The notes under the pieces: generated by a model
Told to the model about the DNA's origin: nothing
What the model saw: the letters and a program-made list of their open reading frames with translations, nothing else
Databases searched by the model: none
Made by a program: the position numbers and the translations under genes
Shown: one piece after another, positions 6,925-14,289 of the stretch
Position numbering within the stretch: the stretch's first letter is position 1
How the letters are laid out: each line of letters opens with the position of its first letter
DNA from: Actinobacteria bacterium UBA5176
Lineage (GTDB): Bacteria > Actinomycetota > UBA4738
Length of the DNA: 24,237 nucleotides
NCBI GenBank assembly: GCA_002413305.1
Contig: DHWS01000152.1
Location: 1 to 24,237, forward strand
Reading direction: 5' to 3'

Positions 6925-7335
6925 ATGATCTCGGTGACCCGCCGGGAGACCTTCACGTCGGGACACCGGCTGTTCAATCCGTCGTTCTCCGACGCGAAGA
7001 ACCAGGAGGTGTTCGGCGCGTGCAGCAACCCGCTGGGACACGGCCACAATTACGTCCTGGAGGTGACGGTGGCCGGCGAACCCGATCAGGCGACAGAGTA
7101 CGTCTTCGATCTGGGGCGGCTCTCGGAGATCATCCACCGGGCCGTACTCGACGACGTGGACCATCGCAACCTGAACCTCGAGGTCCCCTGGCTGGAGGGG
7201 CGGATCCCGACCACGGAGGCGCTGGCCGCGGCCGTCTGGGACCGGCTGGACGCGCATCTGCCTGCGGGCCTGCTCTGGGAGGTCGTGGTGCGGGAGACGG
7301 AGAAGAATTGGGCCACCCGCCGGCGAGACCCGTGA
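6925..7335 (+). CDS. 6-pyruvoyl-tetrahydropterin synthase
   Basis: A 136-residue enzyme of the PTPS/QueD family that would convert 7,8-dihydroneopterin triphosphate to 6-pyruvoyl-tetrahydropterin. Zinc ligands are His14 (SGHRL), His39 and His41 (GHGHNY). Catalytic Cys33 lies in CSNPLGHGHNY, i.e. C-x5-HGH, the spacing of true PTPS rather than the C-x3-HGH of QueD; Asp79-His80 (DHRNLN) and Glu124 (RETE) complete the active site. The sections LFNPSFSDAKNQEVFGAC and PTTEALAAAVW also resemble animal PTPS. So a biopterin-type role is favoured over queuosine, and no queuosine genes are nearby. It is the first gene of a coupled cassette: its TGA overlaps the next gene's GTG (GTGA). No clear ribosome binding site was found; the ATG at 6925 is the only sensible start. 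Confidence 0.9.
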   Translation: MISVTRRETFTSGHRLFNPSFSDAKNQEVFGACSNPLGHGHNYVLEVTVAGEPDQATEYVFDLGRLSEIIHRAVLDDVDHRNLNLEVPWLEGRIPTTEALAAAVWDRLDAHLPAGLLWEVVVRETEKNWATRRRDP

Positions 7336-8168
7336 CCCAGCACTCGGGACTCACTGCCCTCGCCACCGGGCGCCGCCCGCTCCCGCCCGAGCCCCTGATG
7401 GCGAGGTATTCGCCGGACGACCTGGAGGTCCTCACGCCCGCAGAACGCGCCCGGTGGCTCCCGCCCCTCGGCGTCGCCTCGCTCGAGGGACCGCACGTCC
7501 GGGCGGCTTGGCCTCGCATCCGGGAGGCGCTGGCATGGGAGCTCCTGTACCGGATCGAACCCGAGCTCTACGACCGGTTGGTGGCCGGCGAGGCCGTCCA
7601 TCCGGCGATCCTCGACTGGCTTCCCCGGGTCGAACGGGCTGTCGAGGTGGGCGCCGGCTCCGGGCGGCTCACGGTCCCGCTGGCCCGGCGGGCCTCCGAG
7701 GTCGTCGCCGTGGAGCCGGCCGCGCCGCTCCGGGACCGCCTCCGCTTGCGGCTCGCCGAGGAGGACCTGGAGAACGTCCGGACGATCGAGGGGTTCTTCG
7801 ACGACATCCCCCTGCCGGACGAACATGCCGAACTGATCGTGGCCTGTTCGGCGTTCACGGTCGAACCGGAGCACGGCGGGGAACGGGGGCTCGCCGAGAT
7901 GGAACGGATCTGCCGTCCGGGTGGAACCGTGGCGATCATCTGGCCGGACGATCCCCGATGGCTCGCCGACCGCGGCTACACCCACCGGACCTTCGCCGGC
8001 GACCTGGAGGTCTCCTTCGCCTCCCTCGGCGAAGCCCTCGAACTGGCCCGCATCTTCTACCCGGCGGCCGTACCGGCCATCGAGGAGGCCGGCCGGCGGG
8101 AGGTCCCCTTCGACGTGCTGGGCATCCCCGCTCCCCGGGACCTCTCCTGGAGGAGGCTGCCCGGATGA
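7332..8168 (+). CDS. SAM-dependent methyltransferase of the pterin cassette
   Basis: A class I S-adenosylmethionine-dependent methyltransferase of 278 residues. Motif I is VEVGAGSGRLTVPL (about 105-118), the acidic ribose-binding residue is in VVAVEPAAP (about 124-132), and later Rossmann strands are AELIVACSAFTVEP and GGTVAIIWPDDP. An N-terminal helical region of about 90 residues precedes the core. The start is ambiguous: GTG at 7332 forms a GTGA overlap with the PTPS stop and implies translational coupling; ATG at 7398 would remove 22 proline-rich residues. The stop overlaps the next ATG (ATGA). Tight coupling to PTPS, a glycosyltransferase and a reductase suggests that it methylates a pterin or its sugar; this is inference from context, since class I folds do not reveal substrate. 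Confidence 0.8.
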   Translation: MTQHSGLTALATGRRPLPPEPLMARYSPDDLEVLTPAERARWLPPLGVASLEGPHVRAAWPRIREALAWELLYRIEPELYDRLVAGEAVHPAILDWLPRVERAVEVGAGSGRLTVPLARRASEVVAVEPAAPLRDRLRLRLAEEDLENVRTIEGFFDDIPLPDEHAELIVACSAFTVEPEHGGERGLAEMERICRPGGTVAIIWPDDPRWLADRGYTHRTFAGDLEVSFASLGEALELARIFYPAAVPAIEEAGRREVPFDVLGIPAPRDLSWRRLPG

Positions 8169-9253
8169 GGATCGCGTTCATCGCCCCGCTGGTGACGGCG
8201 ATCGCGGAGCCGCAGCGGGGCGGCTCGCAGGCGATCCTGGCCGATATCGCGTCCGGTCTGACCAGCCGTGGGCACCCCGTCACCGTGTTCGCCGCGGACG
8301 GCTCGGCCATCCCCGGGGTCGACGTGGTCGAGGCCGGGATCGATCCGGCGCAGTTGGCCACCACGATCTTCCGTGAGGGGCGGCAGGCTCCCTCCTCTCC
8401 CGAGGCGGAGGCGGCCTTCCTTCGCGTGGCCGATCTGGTATGGGCGCGGTCGTTCGACGTCGTCCACAACCACGCCTTCGACGTCCCCGCCGTCCGCGCG
8501 TTTCCGGGCGGCGGGGTCTCGGTGGTCCATACCGTCCACCTCCCCCCGACCGCCGAGATGGCCGGCGCGCTTCGGGAGCGGTTCGATCCGGAGGAGAGTG
8601 CCCGGGCCGTCGTGACCGTCTCGCGCGCGCAGGGCCGGGCCTGGTCGGCCGCCAGGGTTCCCAACGTCGTGATCCCGAACGGCGTCCCGGTGTCCGATAT
8701 CCCGTGGTCTGCCCGGCCCGGTTCCGGGGCGTTGTTCGCCGGGCGATTCAGCAGGGAGAAAGGGGCGGTCGACGCGATCCGCATCGCCCAACAGGCCGGC
8801 ATGCCGATCGCCATCGCCGGTTGGGCCTACGACCGCCGGTACACCGAACGCGATCTCGCCCCCTTGATGGCCGGGCCGGGCGTCGCTTTCCTCGGCTCGC
8901 TGGACCGTCGGGAGCTCTGGCGCCGGATGGCCGGTGCCGCGGTCGTCCTGTGTCCATCCCTATGGGAGGAGCCATTCGGATTGGTCGCCGCCGAAGCCCA
9001 GGCGGCGGGAACCCCCGTGGTCGGCTACCGGCGAGGCGCCCTGTCCGAGGTCGTCGCCGAAGGCCGAACCGGCTTCCTGGTCGAGAGCGGAGACATCAAC
9101 GCCGGGGCCGAAGCGGTCGGCCGGGCGGCGGGCCTCGATCGGGCGACGTGCCGCCGGCACGCGGAGGGGTCGCTGGACATCCGAGCCACGCTTGACGGAC
9201 TCGAAGGCCTCTACGCCTCGCTGGTCGGTTCGGCGGAGGTGGGCCGTGGGTGA
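8165..9253 (+). CDS. GT4-family glycosyltransferase of the pterin cassette
   Basis: A 362-residue retaining glycosyltransferase with a GT-B fold. The N-terminal domain has RIAFIAPLVTAI followed by the glycine-rich GGSQAILADIASGL and HNHAFD. The C-terminal nucleotide-sugar domain has the phosphate-binding GRFSREKG (193-200, Arg194 and Lys199) and the E-x7-E motif EPFGLVAAE (269-277), then GTPVVGYRRGALSEVV. It would transfer a sugar from a nucleotide donor. Cyanobacteria attach glucose to tetrahydrobiopterin with a glycosyltransferase (BGluT) encoded with pterin genes, and by analogy this enzyme may make a pterin glycoside; the acceptor cannot be read from sequence. It overlaps the methyltransferase by 4 bases and the following SDR gene by 8, so the three are co-translated. 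Confidence 0.85.
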   Translation: MRIAFIAPLVTAIAEPQRGGSQAILADIASGLTSRGHPVTVFAADGSAIPGVDVVEAGIDPAQLATTIFREGRQAPSSPEAEAAFLRVADLVWARSFDVVHNHAFDVPAVRAFPGGGVSVVHTVHLPPTAEMAGALRERFDPEESARAVVTVSRAQGRAWSAARVPNVVIPNGVPVSDIPWSARPGSGALFAGRFSREKGAVDAIRIAQQAGMPIAIAGWAYDRRYTERDLAPLMAGPGVAFLGSLDRRELWRRMAGAAVVLCPSLWEEPFGLVAAEAQAAGTPVVGYRRGALSEVVAEGRTGFLVESGDINAGAEAVGRAAGLDRATCRRHAEGSLDIRATLDGLEGLYASLVGSAEVGRG

Positions 9254-9965
9254 GTCCTGGCTGGCCGGCAAGGTCGCGATCGTCACCGGAGCCGGCGGCG
9301 GGATCGGGCGAGCCACGGCGATGGCGGTGGCGGCCGAAGGGGCCACCGTCGTCCTGGCCGCCCGAAGGGCCGGCCCCCTTTCGGAGACGGCGGAGCGGAT
9401 CGCCCGGAACGGCGGGCTCGCGGAACCCGTCCCGTGCGACGTCTCGCGGGAAGAGCAGGTGGAGCGCCTCTTCGAGCACGCGGAGCGCATCGGCGAGCCC
9501 GTCGCCCTGGTCTGTGCCGCCGGGGTCCTGTTCAAGGCACCGGTCGACCGGACAACCTTCGAGGAGTGGAGCGGAACCATCGGCGTGAACCTGACCGGTG
9601 CGTTCCTGTGCATCCGGCGTGCGTTCCCCGCCATGCGGCGCGCGGGAGAGGGGAGGATCGTCCTGATCTCCTCCCTCTCCGGCGTCTACGCGACCGAGAA
9701 GTTCCCGGGGCTCACCGCCTACAATGCGTCGAAGAGCGGTCTGGTCGGCCTGGCGGAGGGAGCGGCCGCCGACGGCAGAGATTCCGGGATCGCGGTGGCC
9801 TGCATCAGCCCCGGGGCGGTGGACACCGAGATGCTCAGGGCGGCCAACCCGGACCTTCGACCCGGCCTGGGACCCGACGATGTGGGCCGGCTGATCGTGA
9901 GCATCCTGAATGACCTCCTGCCGGAGGCCAGCGGGGCCAACATCCCCTTGTTCTCGAATCGATAG
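9246..9965 (+). CDS. SDR oxidoreductase, candidate sepiapterin-reductase-like step
   Basis: A 239-residue classical short-chain dehydrogenase: TGAGGGIG (14-21), VCAAG in place of NNAG (89-93), N115, Ser142/143 (ISSLSG), Tyr159 and Lys163 (YNASK) and SPGAVDTEM. The AAR after the second strand favours NADP. Within a PTPS cassette, reduction of the 6-pyruvoyl side chain to a dihydroxypropyl or related chain is the expected job (as sepiapterin reductase does), but SDR sequence alone does not show this. The GTG at 9246 overlaps the glycosyltransferase end by 8 bases and lies just before the conserved WLAGKVAIVTG start. The protein is short at the C-terminus (ends PLFSNR), lacking the usual YVTGQ..DGG ending, which fits a pterin reductase better than a fatty-acid-type SDR. 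Confidence 0.82.
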   Translation: MGESWLAGKVAIVTGAGGGIGRATAMAVAAEGATVVLAARRAGPLSETAERIARNGGLAEPVPCDVSREEQVERLFEHAERIGEPVALVCAAGVLFKAPVDRTTFEEWSGTIGVNLTGAFLCIRRAFPAMRRAGEGRIVLISSLSGVYATEKFPGLTAYNASKSGLVGLAEGAAADGRDSGIAVACISPGAVDTEMLRAANPDLRPGLGPDDVGRLIVSILNDLLPEASGANIPLFSNR

Positions 9966-9974
9966 GAGGCCGAA

Positions 9975-10352
9975 GTGACAGAGACGAAGCGCCCGGCGGG
10001 TCCGCCCCCGGTCATCGAGGAAGGCGTGGACCTAGCCGCCATGCGATGCGTGCCGTGCGAAGGCGGCATCCCCGCGCTCGGCAACGACGCGGCGTGCGCC
10101 CTGCTCCCCCGCCTGGCGCCCGGATGGCAGGTCGTGGACGGCCACCATCTCGAACGGGAGTACTCGTTCCCGACCTACCCGGAGGGTGCGGCGTTCGTCC
10201 AGCGGGCCAGCGTGGTGGCCGAAGAGCAGGGCCACCATCCTGACCTGCTCCTGACCTGGGGCCGGGTCACGGTCACGCTCTGGACGCACGCCATCGATGG
10301 GCTTTCGTCAAACGACTTCATCCTCGCGGCGAAGCTCGACGAGCTGGCCTGA
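9975..10352 (+). CDS. phhB: Pterin-4a-carbinolamine dehydratase
   Basis: A 125-residue dehydratase that regenerates quinonoid dihydropterin from the 4a-hydroxy-tetrahydropterin released by aromatic amino acid hydroxylases; in some bacteria it has other roles. The catalytic histidines are in GHHPD (His87, His88) and WTHAIDGLSSNDF (His105), followed by ILAAKLDEL, all canonical. It carries an N-terminal extension of about 22 residues and a CVPCEGGIPAL segment common in bacterial members. The start is GTG at 9975, with TAGGAGG 8 bases upstream, 9 bases after the SDR stop. As last gene of the pterin cassette it implies that the product is a redox cofactor that gets oxidised at C4a, so a pterin-dependent monooxygenase should exist elsewhere in the genome; none is in this window. 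Confidence 0.9.
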   Translation: MTETKRPAGPPPVIEEGVDLAAMRCVPCEGGIPALGNDAACALLPRLAPGWQVVDGHHLEREYSFPTYPEGAAFVQRASVVAEEQGHHPDLLLTWGRVTVTLWTHAIDGLSSNDFILAAKLDELA

Positions 10353-10368
10353 CGGGCTCCGTAGGCCA
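10345..10368. terminator. Weak hairpin at the end of the pterin cassette
   Basis: TGGCCT (10345-10350) and AGGCCA (10363-10368) pair across the stop of the dehydratase gene, with a 12-base loop. No T-run follows, only AAG, so intrinsic termination is doubtful. Confidence 0.2.
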
Positions 10369-10378
10369 AAGATCCGGG

Positions 10379-10407
10379 TTGTCCGATGGCCGGCGCTGCC
10401 ACACAAT
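10379..10407 (+). promoter_or_regulatory. Candidate promoter of the DUF6424-like gene
   Basis: TTGTCC (10379-10384), 17 bases, CACAAT (10402-10407), in the 106-base gap before the next start. The -10 keeps the A and T of the consensus at positions 2 and 6. It would make the following gene independent of the pterin cassette. Confidence 0.4.
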
Positions 10408-10450
10408 CCACCGGGCACGCCTCACGAACGAGCCCATGCCTCCAAGGAGG

Positions 10451-10486
10451 GAACCTCGATGCCGGATGGAACCTCGATGCCGGATG
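10451..10486 (+). repeat. Tandem 18-bp duplication containing the start codon
   Basis: The unit GAACCTCGATGCCGGATG occurs twice back to back (10451-10468 and 10469-10486) without a mismatch. Each copy carries an in-frame ATG, so the gene has two start codons 18 bases apart and a repeated MPDGTS/MPDATS N-terminus. Only the first ATG keeps the AAGGAGG ribosome binding site. Confidence 0.9.
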
Positions 10487-11319
10487 CCACGTCCACCGAC
10501 CCCCCGGATCCGGCAGTCGCGCCGCGCGGGCTGACGGAGAGCGAGGATTTTCCCTGGACGAGGAAGATCCCCAACCACCCGCCGCGGAAGGACAGCCCCG
10601 CCTACGTCGCTGCACGCTCGCTCATGAACAAGCTGGCGCTCGGGCTGGCCGGGTTCCTGTACGGAGACAAACCGTTCGAGGACCATCACGGCGGCGGCCT
10701 GTGGCTGAAAGACGAGCAGGGGTGGTTCGTCGTCCGAAACATCGCCGGGATCGAATGGAGCGCCCAGTTCTGCGCCGATCCGGCGAAGGTGGACCTGCTC
10801 CGGCAGAACGCGCGGCGCCTGTACGACAAGTTCCCCGACGCCGTCGCTGAGCTCGGCATCCGGGACCTCCTCGACACCCCCATCACGGACGCGGCCGGGG
10901 TCGCCGTGTGGACGGATTCGATCTGCAACGCGAGCGTCCCCCTGCCCGCTCCGGCCCACCGCGGGATCCTCCCGGCGTTCGGGGGCATCCATCACTACCC
11001 GGCACCGGTGGCCGAGATCGCCTTCTTCAAGTACGACGACTTCGACCTGTGGGTGACGGACGCACAGGGCAACGAGGTTGCGGTGACACCAGTGGCCCCC
11101 AGGGGTTCGGGCAACGGACAGGTCCAGGTCCTGGATGCGCCGGCCTCCTCGACCCTCGCGGCCGTACGGACGAAGGCGTGGGAACAGAACCTGCCCGCCG
11201 TGGTGCCCGCGACGGATCGGGTCGCCGAGGAGGCGTACGGCGAGCAGTACGCGAAGCTGGCCACCGGCACCGTCGCGCCCGATGACCCCCTCGCGGCCGC
11301 AGCGCTTCCCGGGGCCTGA
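10459..11319 (+). CDS. Conserved protein resembling DUF6424
   Basis: A 286-residue soluble protein. From memory it matches the actinobacterial DUF6424 family, through FPWTRKIPNHPPRKDSPAY, DHHGGGLWLKDEQGWF, GIEWSAQFCADPAKVDLL, IRDLLDTPITDA, WTDSICNASVPLPA and HYPAPVAEI; its function is unknown. His and Asp clusters (EDHHGGG, GIHHYPAP) could bind metal, but this is speculation. There is no signal peptide or membrane span. The first ATG (10459) has AAGGAGG 7 bases upstream; a second ATG at 10477 arises from an 18-bp duplication. It has its own candidate promoter and follows the pterin cassette by 106 bases, so a link to pterins is possible but unproven. The tail after about residue 225 is alanine-rich and less conserved-looking. 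Confidence 0.7.
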   Translation: MPDGTSMPDATSTDPPDPAVAPRGLTESEDFPWTRKIPNHPPRKDSPAYVAARSLMNKLALGLAGFLYGDKPFEDHHGGGLWLKDEQGWFVVRNIAGIEWSAQFCADPAKVDLLRQNARRLYDKFPDAVAELGIRDLLDTPITDAAGVAVWTDSICNASVPLPAPAHRGILPAFGGIHHYPAPVAEIAFFKYDDFDLWVTDAQGNEVAVTPVAPRGSGNGQVQVLDAPASSTLAAVRTKAWEQNLPAVVPATDRVAEEAYGEQYAKLATGTVAPDDPLAAAALPGA

Positions 11320-11398
11320 CGCCGCCGGCCCAAACCGTGGCGCCCGAGCGCCGAACCCCTTGTCGCGACCCGGGCTACGATGCACCGAGAGGGGGCGC

Positions 11399-13051
11399 GT
11401 GACCAGGTTGCATCGCGGATCCGCCGCAGCGTTTCTGCTCGGGACGACGATGCTACTGGCATGCATCGGCACCGGACCCGCGGCCGCACAGGCCGGGGGT
11501 CGGGTGATCCCCGCAAGCGCCCTTGTGGCCCAGATCCGGGCGGGGCAGACCGTCGACGAGCAGGACGTGACGGTCGCAGGGACGGTTGACCTCCGGTCGA
11601 TCCCCACGGTCCCCCGGCCCATCCGGTGCCTCGACTGCGACTTCACGGGCAAACTGATCGCTCCGGACGTCGTCTTCAGCCGCGTCGTGGTGCTGAGTGG
11701 CGGGCACTTCTTCGACACCGTCGACCTGCGCGGGGCGGTCTTCCAGGAGGGCCTGTTCCTCCGCACGTCCAGCCGGCCGGCCGAGTTGGACCGGTTCTCC
11801 CTGTTCTCGCTGGCGACGTTTGGGACGGCCGCGGCGTTCGACGGCGCGAGGTTCATGGACGAAGGCAACTTCACCAGCGCCCGATTCCTGGGCGAGGCCT
11901 CGTTCGTGGGAGCGAACTTCAGGGGAGTGGCCCGGTTCACGCAGGCATCCTTCGAGGGGTCGGCGCTCTTCTCCGGGACCCGGGTGCCTGCCGACGACGT
12001 ATCGGTCCCGACGTGCGCGGTCCCGATCGGCGGCACGTTCGGGACGGTGGCGGTCTTCGCGCGCGCGGTCTTCGCAAGCGAGGCGGACTTCCGCCAACGC
12101 TGCTTCGCGCGGGGCGCCGACTTCCGAAGTGCGACGTTTCAGTCCCGGGCGAACTTCTCATTGGGCCAGTTGAACGGGTTGGCGGCGTTCGACGACGCGA
12201 GCTTCCAGGGCGACGCACTGTTCCTGGCCACGCGGTTCGGGGCGCGCGCGTCCTTCGTACGGGTCGCCGCCGCTCGCTCCCTGGACTTCGAGGACGCCGA
12301 CTTCCACGGGATCTCCGACCTCTCGGGCGTGGCCGTGTCCGGCAGCCTGTCGTTCCGAAACACCTCGTTCGGCGGAGCCATGGTCATGCCGAACGTGATC
12401 GCGGGCGACATCGAGATGGATCCGTCTGCCGTCCAAGGCGTGGTGGGCGTCGGCAACCGCGAGCATGCACTCGGGCTCATCGAGACCAGCTCCAAGAACC
12501 GGGGTGAGCTCGCCGTCGCCAACGAGGCGCACTACGAGTTGCTCTCGCTCGAGAACGACCAGGCGAGCGGGGTGACGAAGTGGCTCGATGCGGCGTTCTA
12601 CCGGGGCATCGCCGGCTATCTGGTCCGGCCCATGCATCCGCTGGGGGCGTTCCTGATCCTGCTGGCGCTGGCAGGCTTCGCGCGCGCGGTGACCCGGCGC
12701 CGGCGCGAGGGGAAGCGTGTCCGGTCCCACGCCAAAGCGCGCACAACCGCGAACCCCCGCCCCCCTCCGGCCCGGCGACCGGCCCGGCACCGGCTGAAGG
12801 GGGCGCCCCTCGTCGTCGTGAAATGGCTGAGCGCGATCTTCGAGGGGGTCGGCGACACGGTCGGGGTCGCGTTCCGGCGCAAGGCCCAGGTCGAACTGGG
12901 CGATCCAGAGCAGGTTCGATCCTACGTCGCCGCCGGGATCCGGTGGAGCGAATACCTGGCCTTCAAGGTCCTGATCGCGCTGTTCGTCCTCTGTCTGGCG
13001 AGCTCGAACGCGACGCTTCGCCAGCTCCTGAACAGCGTGACCGGCAGCTGA
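11399..13051 (+). CDS. Secreted/membrane protein with pentapeptide-like repeats and C-terminal membrane segments
   Basis: A 550-residue protein starting at GTG 11399 with GAGAGGGGG upstream. Residues 7-32 are a signal peptide or first membrane span (AFLLGTTMLLACIG, then AAAQA). A middle region of about residues 80-345 has many F-centred steps of roughly five residues (ANFRGVARFTQASFEG, ADFRQRCFARGADFRSATF, DFEDADFHG), as in pentapeptide-repeat right-handed beta-helices though looser than the A(D/N)LXX consensus. Two C-terminal membrane spans follow (about 413-432 and 515-535), separated by a very basic Arg/Pro-rich linker. The CLDCDF near residue 77 may form a disulfide. Such layouts occur in proteins annotated as pentapeptide-repeat ion-channel-like; a role in envelope sensing or transport is only a guess. 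Confidence 0.75.
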   Translation: MTRLHRGSAAAFLLGTTMLLACIGTGPAAAQAGGRVIPASALVAQIRAGQTVDEQDVTVAGTVDLRSIPTVPRPIRCLDCDFTGKLIAPDVVFSRVVVLSGGHFFDTVDLRGAVFQEGLFLRTSSRPAELDRFSLFSLATFGTAAAFDGARFMDEGNFTSARFLGEASFVGANFRGVARFTQASFEGSALFSGTRVPADDVSVPTCAVPIGGTFGTVAVFARAVFASEADFRQRCFARGADFRSATFQSRANFSLGQLNGLAAFDDASFQGDALFLATRFGARASFVRVAAARSLDFEDADFHGISDLSGVAVSGSLSFRNTSFGGAMVMPNVIAGDIEMDPSAVQGVVGVGNREHALGLIETSSKNRGELAVANEAHYELLSLENDQASGVTKWLDAAFYRGIAGYLVRPMHPLGAFLILLALAGFARAVTRRRREGKRVRSHAKARTTANPRPPPARRPARHRLKGAPLVVVKWLSAIFEGVGDTVGVAFRRKAQVELGDPEQVRSYVAAGIRWSEYLAFKVLIALFVLCLASSNATLRQLLNSVTGS

Positions 13052-13195
13052 GCCGCTTCGAACGGGCCTTCCCGGTGTGGTCGGACAATGCGAACAGCAC
13101 CGCCGACAAGCCGGACCGGAAGCTACACGCTCTGGATCTTTCCTCGGCCATCCCGATCGGATAGACCGCCCTGCGCCCGGCCGGCCGGCAGCGGG

Positions 13196-13480
13196 TTAGC
13201 CGGAGGCCGGAGCGGCGCCGGTCGCGGCGCTCTTGGCCGTTCGAGTCCGCCGGGTCGACGGCCTTCCAGCCCTGGCCCTCCGGGCACTCTTCGCGGCTGG
13301 GATCGCCGACCGCACCCCTGGCTTGCGACCGCGCTTGGGGCGGCGCGTGCCGTGCACGAGCTCGGCGAGGTGCTTGGAACACAGGTCCTTCAATAGCGTG
13401 CGTGCACCCACCTTCAGGGTGACCGTCTCTGCGACTGGCCCGCCGCAGACGTCACAGATGACGACCATTCGCTCAGCCAC
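13196..13480 (-). CDS. Small zinc-finger/AT-hook protein, nucleoid-protein-like
   Basis: A 94-residue, strongly basic protein. The N-terminal half has Cys9 and Cys12 (CDVC) and Cys34 and His37 (CSKH), a likely C-x2-C-x21-C-x2-H zinc site, around ETVTLKVGARTLLKDL, which recalls the beta-strand and helix of the Lsr2 oligomerisation domain. The second half is a lysine/arginine/alanine tail with a clear AT-hook core (RPKRGRKPG, 47-55) and a second weaker one (RAGRPS). AT-hooks bind the minor groove of AT-rich DNA, so a DNA-binding or xenogeneic-silencer-like role is likely. The GTG start at 13480 has AAGGAGG 6 bases upstream; ATG at 13468 is the alternative. It is a monocistronic gene converging with the repeat-protein gene at 13051. 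Confidence 0.75.
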   Translation of the reverse strand: MAERMVVICDVCGGPVAETVTLKVGARTLLKDLCSKHLAELVHGTRRPKRGRKPGVRSAIPAAKSARRARAGRPSTRRTRTAKSAATGAAPASG

Positions 13481-13715
13481 TATTCCCTCCTTCTGTCCAA
13501 GGATCCTTCTGCACCGACGTGGAAAGCGACGAAGGACTTTGGTCCCGATGTGCCGAAATGTACCGCATTTTCGACCTCGTCGTCGAGGCAGCCTTCCTCT
13601 GACCGGATGCGTACGCCGCCGGGCGGCGGCACCCTTCCGTGGCGAACAGTCGGAAAGACGTCCGATCCGGAGGGGGACCACGGGGGCCGCTTCCCGTTTC
13701 CCTGGTTCGCACCTT

Positions 13716-14171
13716 TCAGGAGAGGTGGCGATTCTGGAGCCAGCCCTTCAGCACGAGGATCAGGAGCGCGAATCCGGCGACACCGTCGACGGTCCCCGCC
13801 GACCGCGGGCCCCCGAGGAGCCACGCCGACACGGCGAACCCGATCAGCACGCAACCGGCCAGGAGCCAAGTTCCGATCGCCGCGGCGCTGATCTCTGACG
13901 GTGCTCGAGGGGCGAGGTGGGCAGGCAGCAGGATCTCCCGCTGGGGCCTTCGGTCCAGGAACTGGAAGTGCGGATTCACCGGAACGACGTCCGGCGTTCC
14001 GGGTGGCCGTTCCGGACGAAGGTAGCTCGGCAATGGATCACTCTGCCGGTAGACGGGAACGTGCCAGAACTCGGCGGCGCGGTCGCCGAGCCGCCCGAGT
14101 GCCCGCCGAGTGATCCCCAGCGTGAGAGACACACATGCGACCATGCCCGCAAGGGCTTCGACGTTCGTCAT
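13716..14171 (-). CDS. Hypothetical membrane protein
   Basis: A 151-residue protein that I do not recognise. It has a hydrophobic N-terminal segment (about 4-22), a hydrophilic proline-rich middle (about 35-90, PSYLRPERPPGTPDVVPVNP) and two hydrophobic segments at about 99-120 and 128-145. The layout suggests an N-anchored membrane protein with a short loop domain. The ATG at 14171 has no good ribosome binding site; a GTG four codons upstream is possible. The gene is divergent from the methyltransferase remnant at 14290, 118 bases away, and points toward the zinc/AT-hook gene, from which 235 bases of sequence with no clear feature separate it. Confidence 0.5.
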   Translation of the reverse strand: MTNVEALAGMVACVSLTLGITRRALGRLGDRAAEFWHVPVYRQSDPLPSYLRPERPPGTPDVVPVNPHFQFLDRRPQREILLPAHLAPRAPSEISAAAIGTWLLAGCVLIGFAVSAWLLGGPRSAGTVDGVAGFALLILVLKGWLQNRHLS

Positions 14172-14289
14172 CCAGCCGAGCACGCTGCATTGTCGCCTGG
14201 CGGCGGGTGATGCGCAACCGTCCAAGTTCTTTTGCCGGTTTCTCTGGCAGCCGAAAGACCGCGGCCCGGGCTCGGACGACATCGATACG

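Noticed and set aside
6925..7335. QueD (queuosine synthesis) instead of PTPS
   Set aside because: The Cys to HGH spacing is C-x5-HGH as in animal PTPS, not C-x3-HGH, and pterin enzymes rather than queuosine genes follow.
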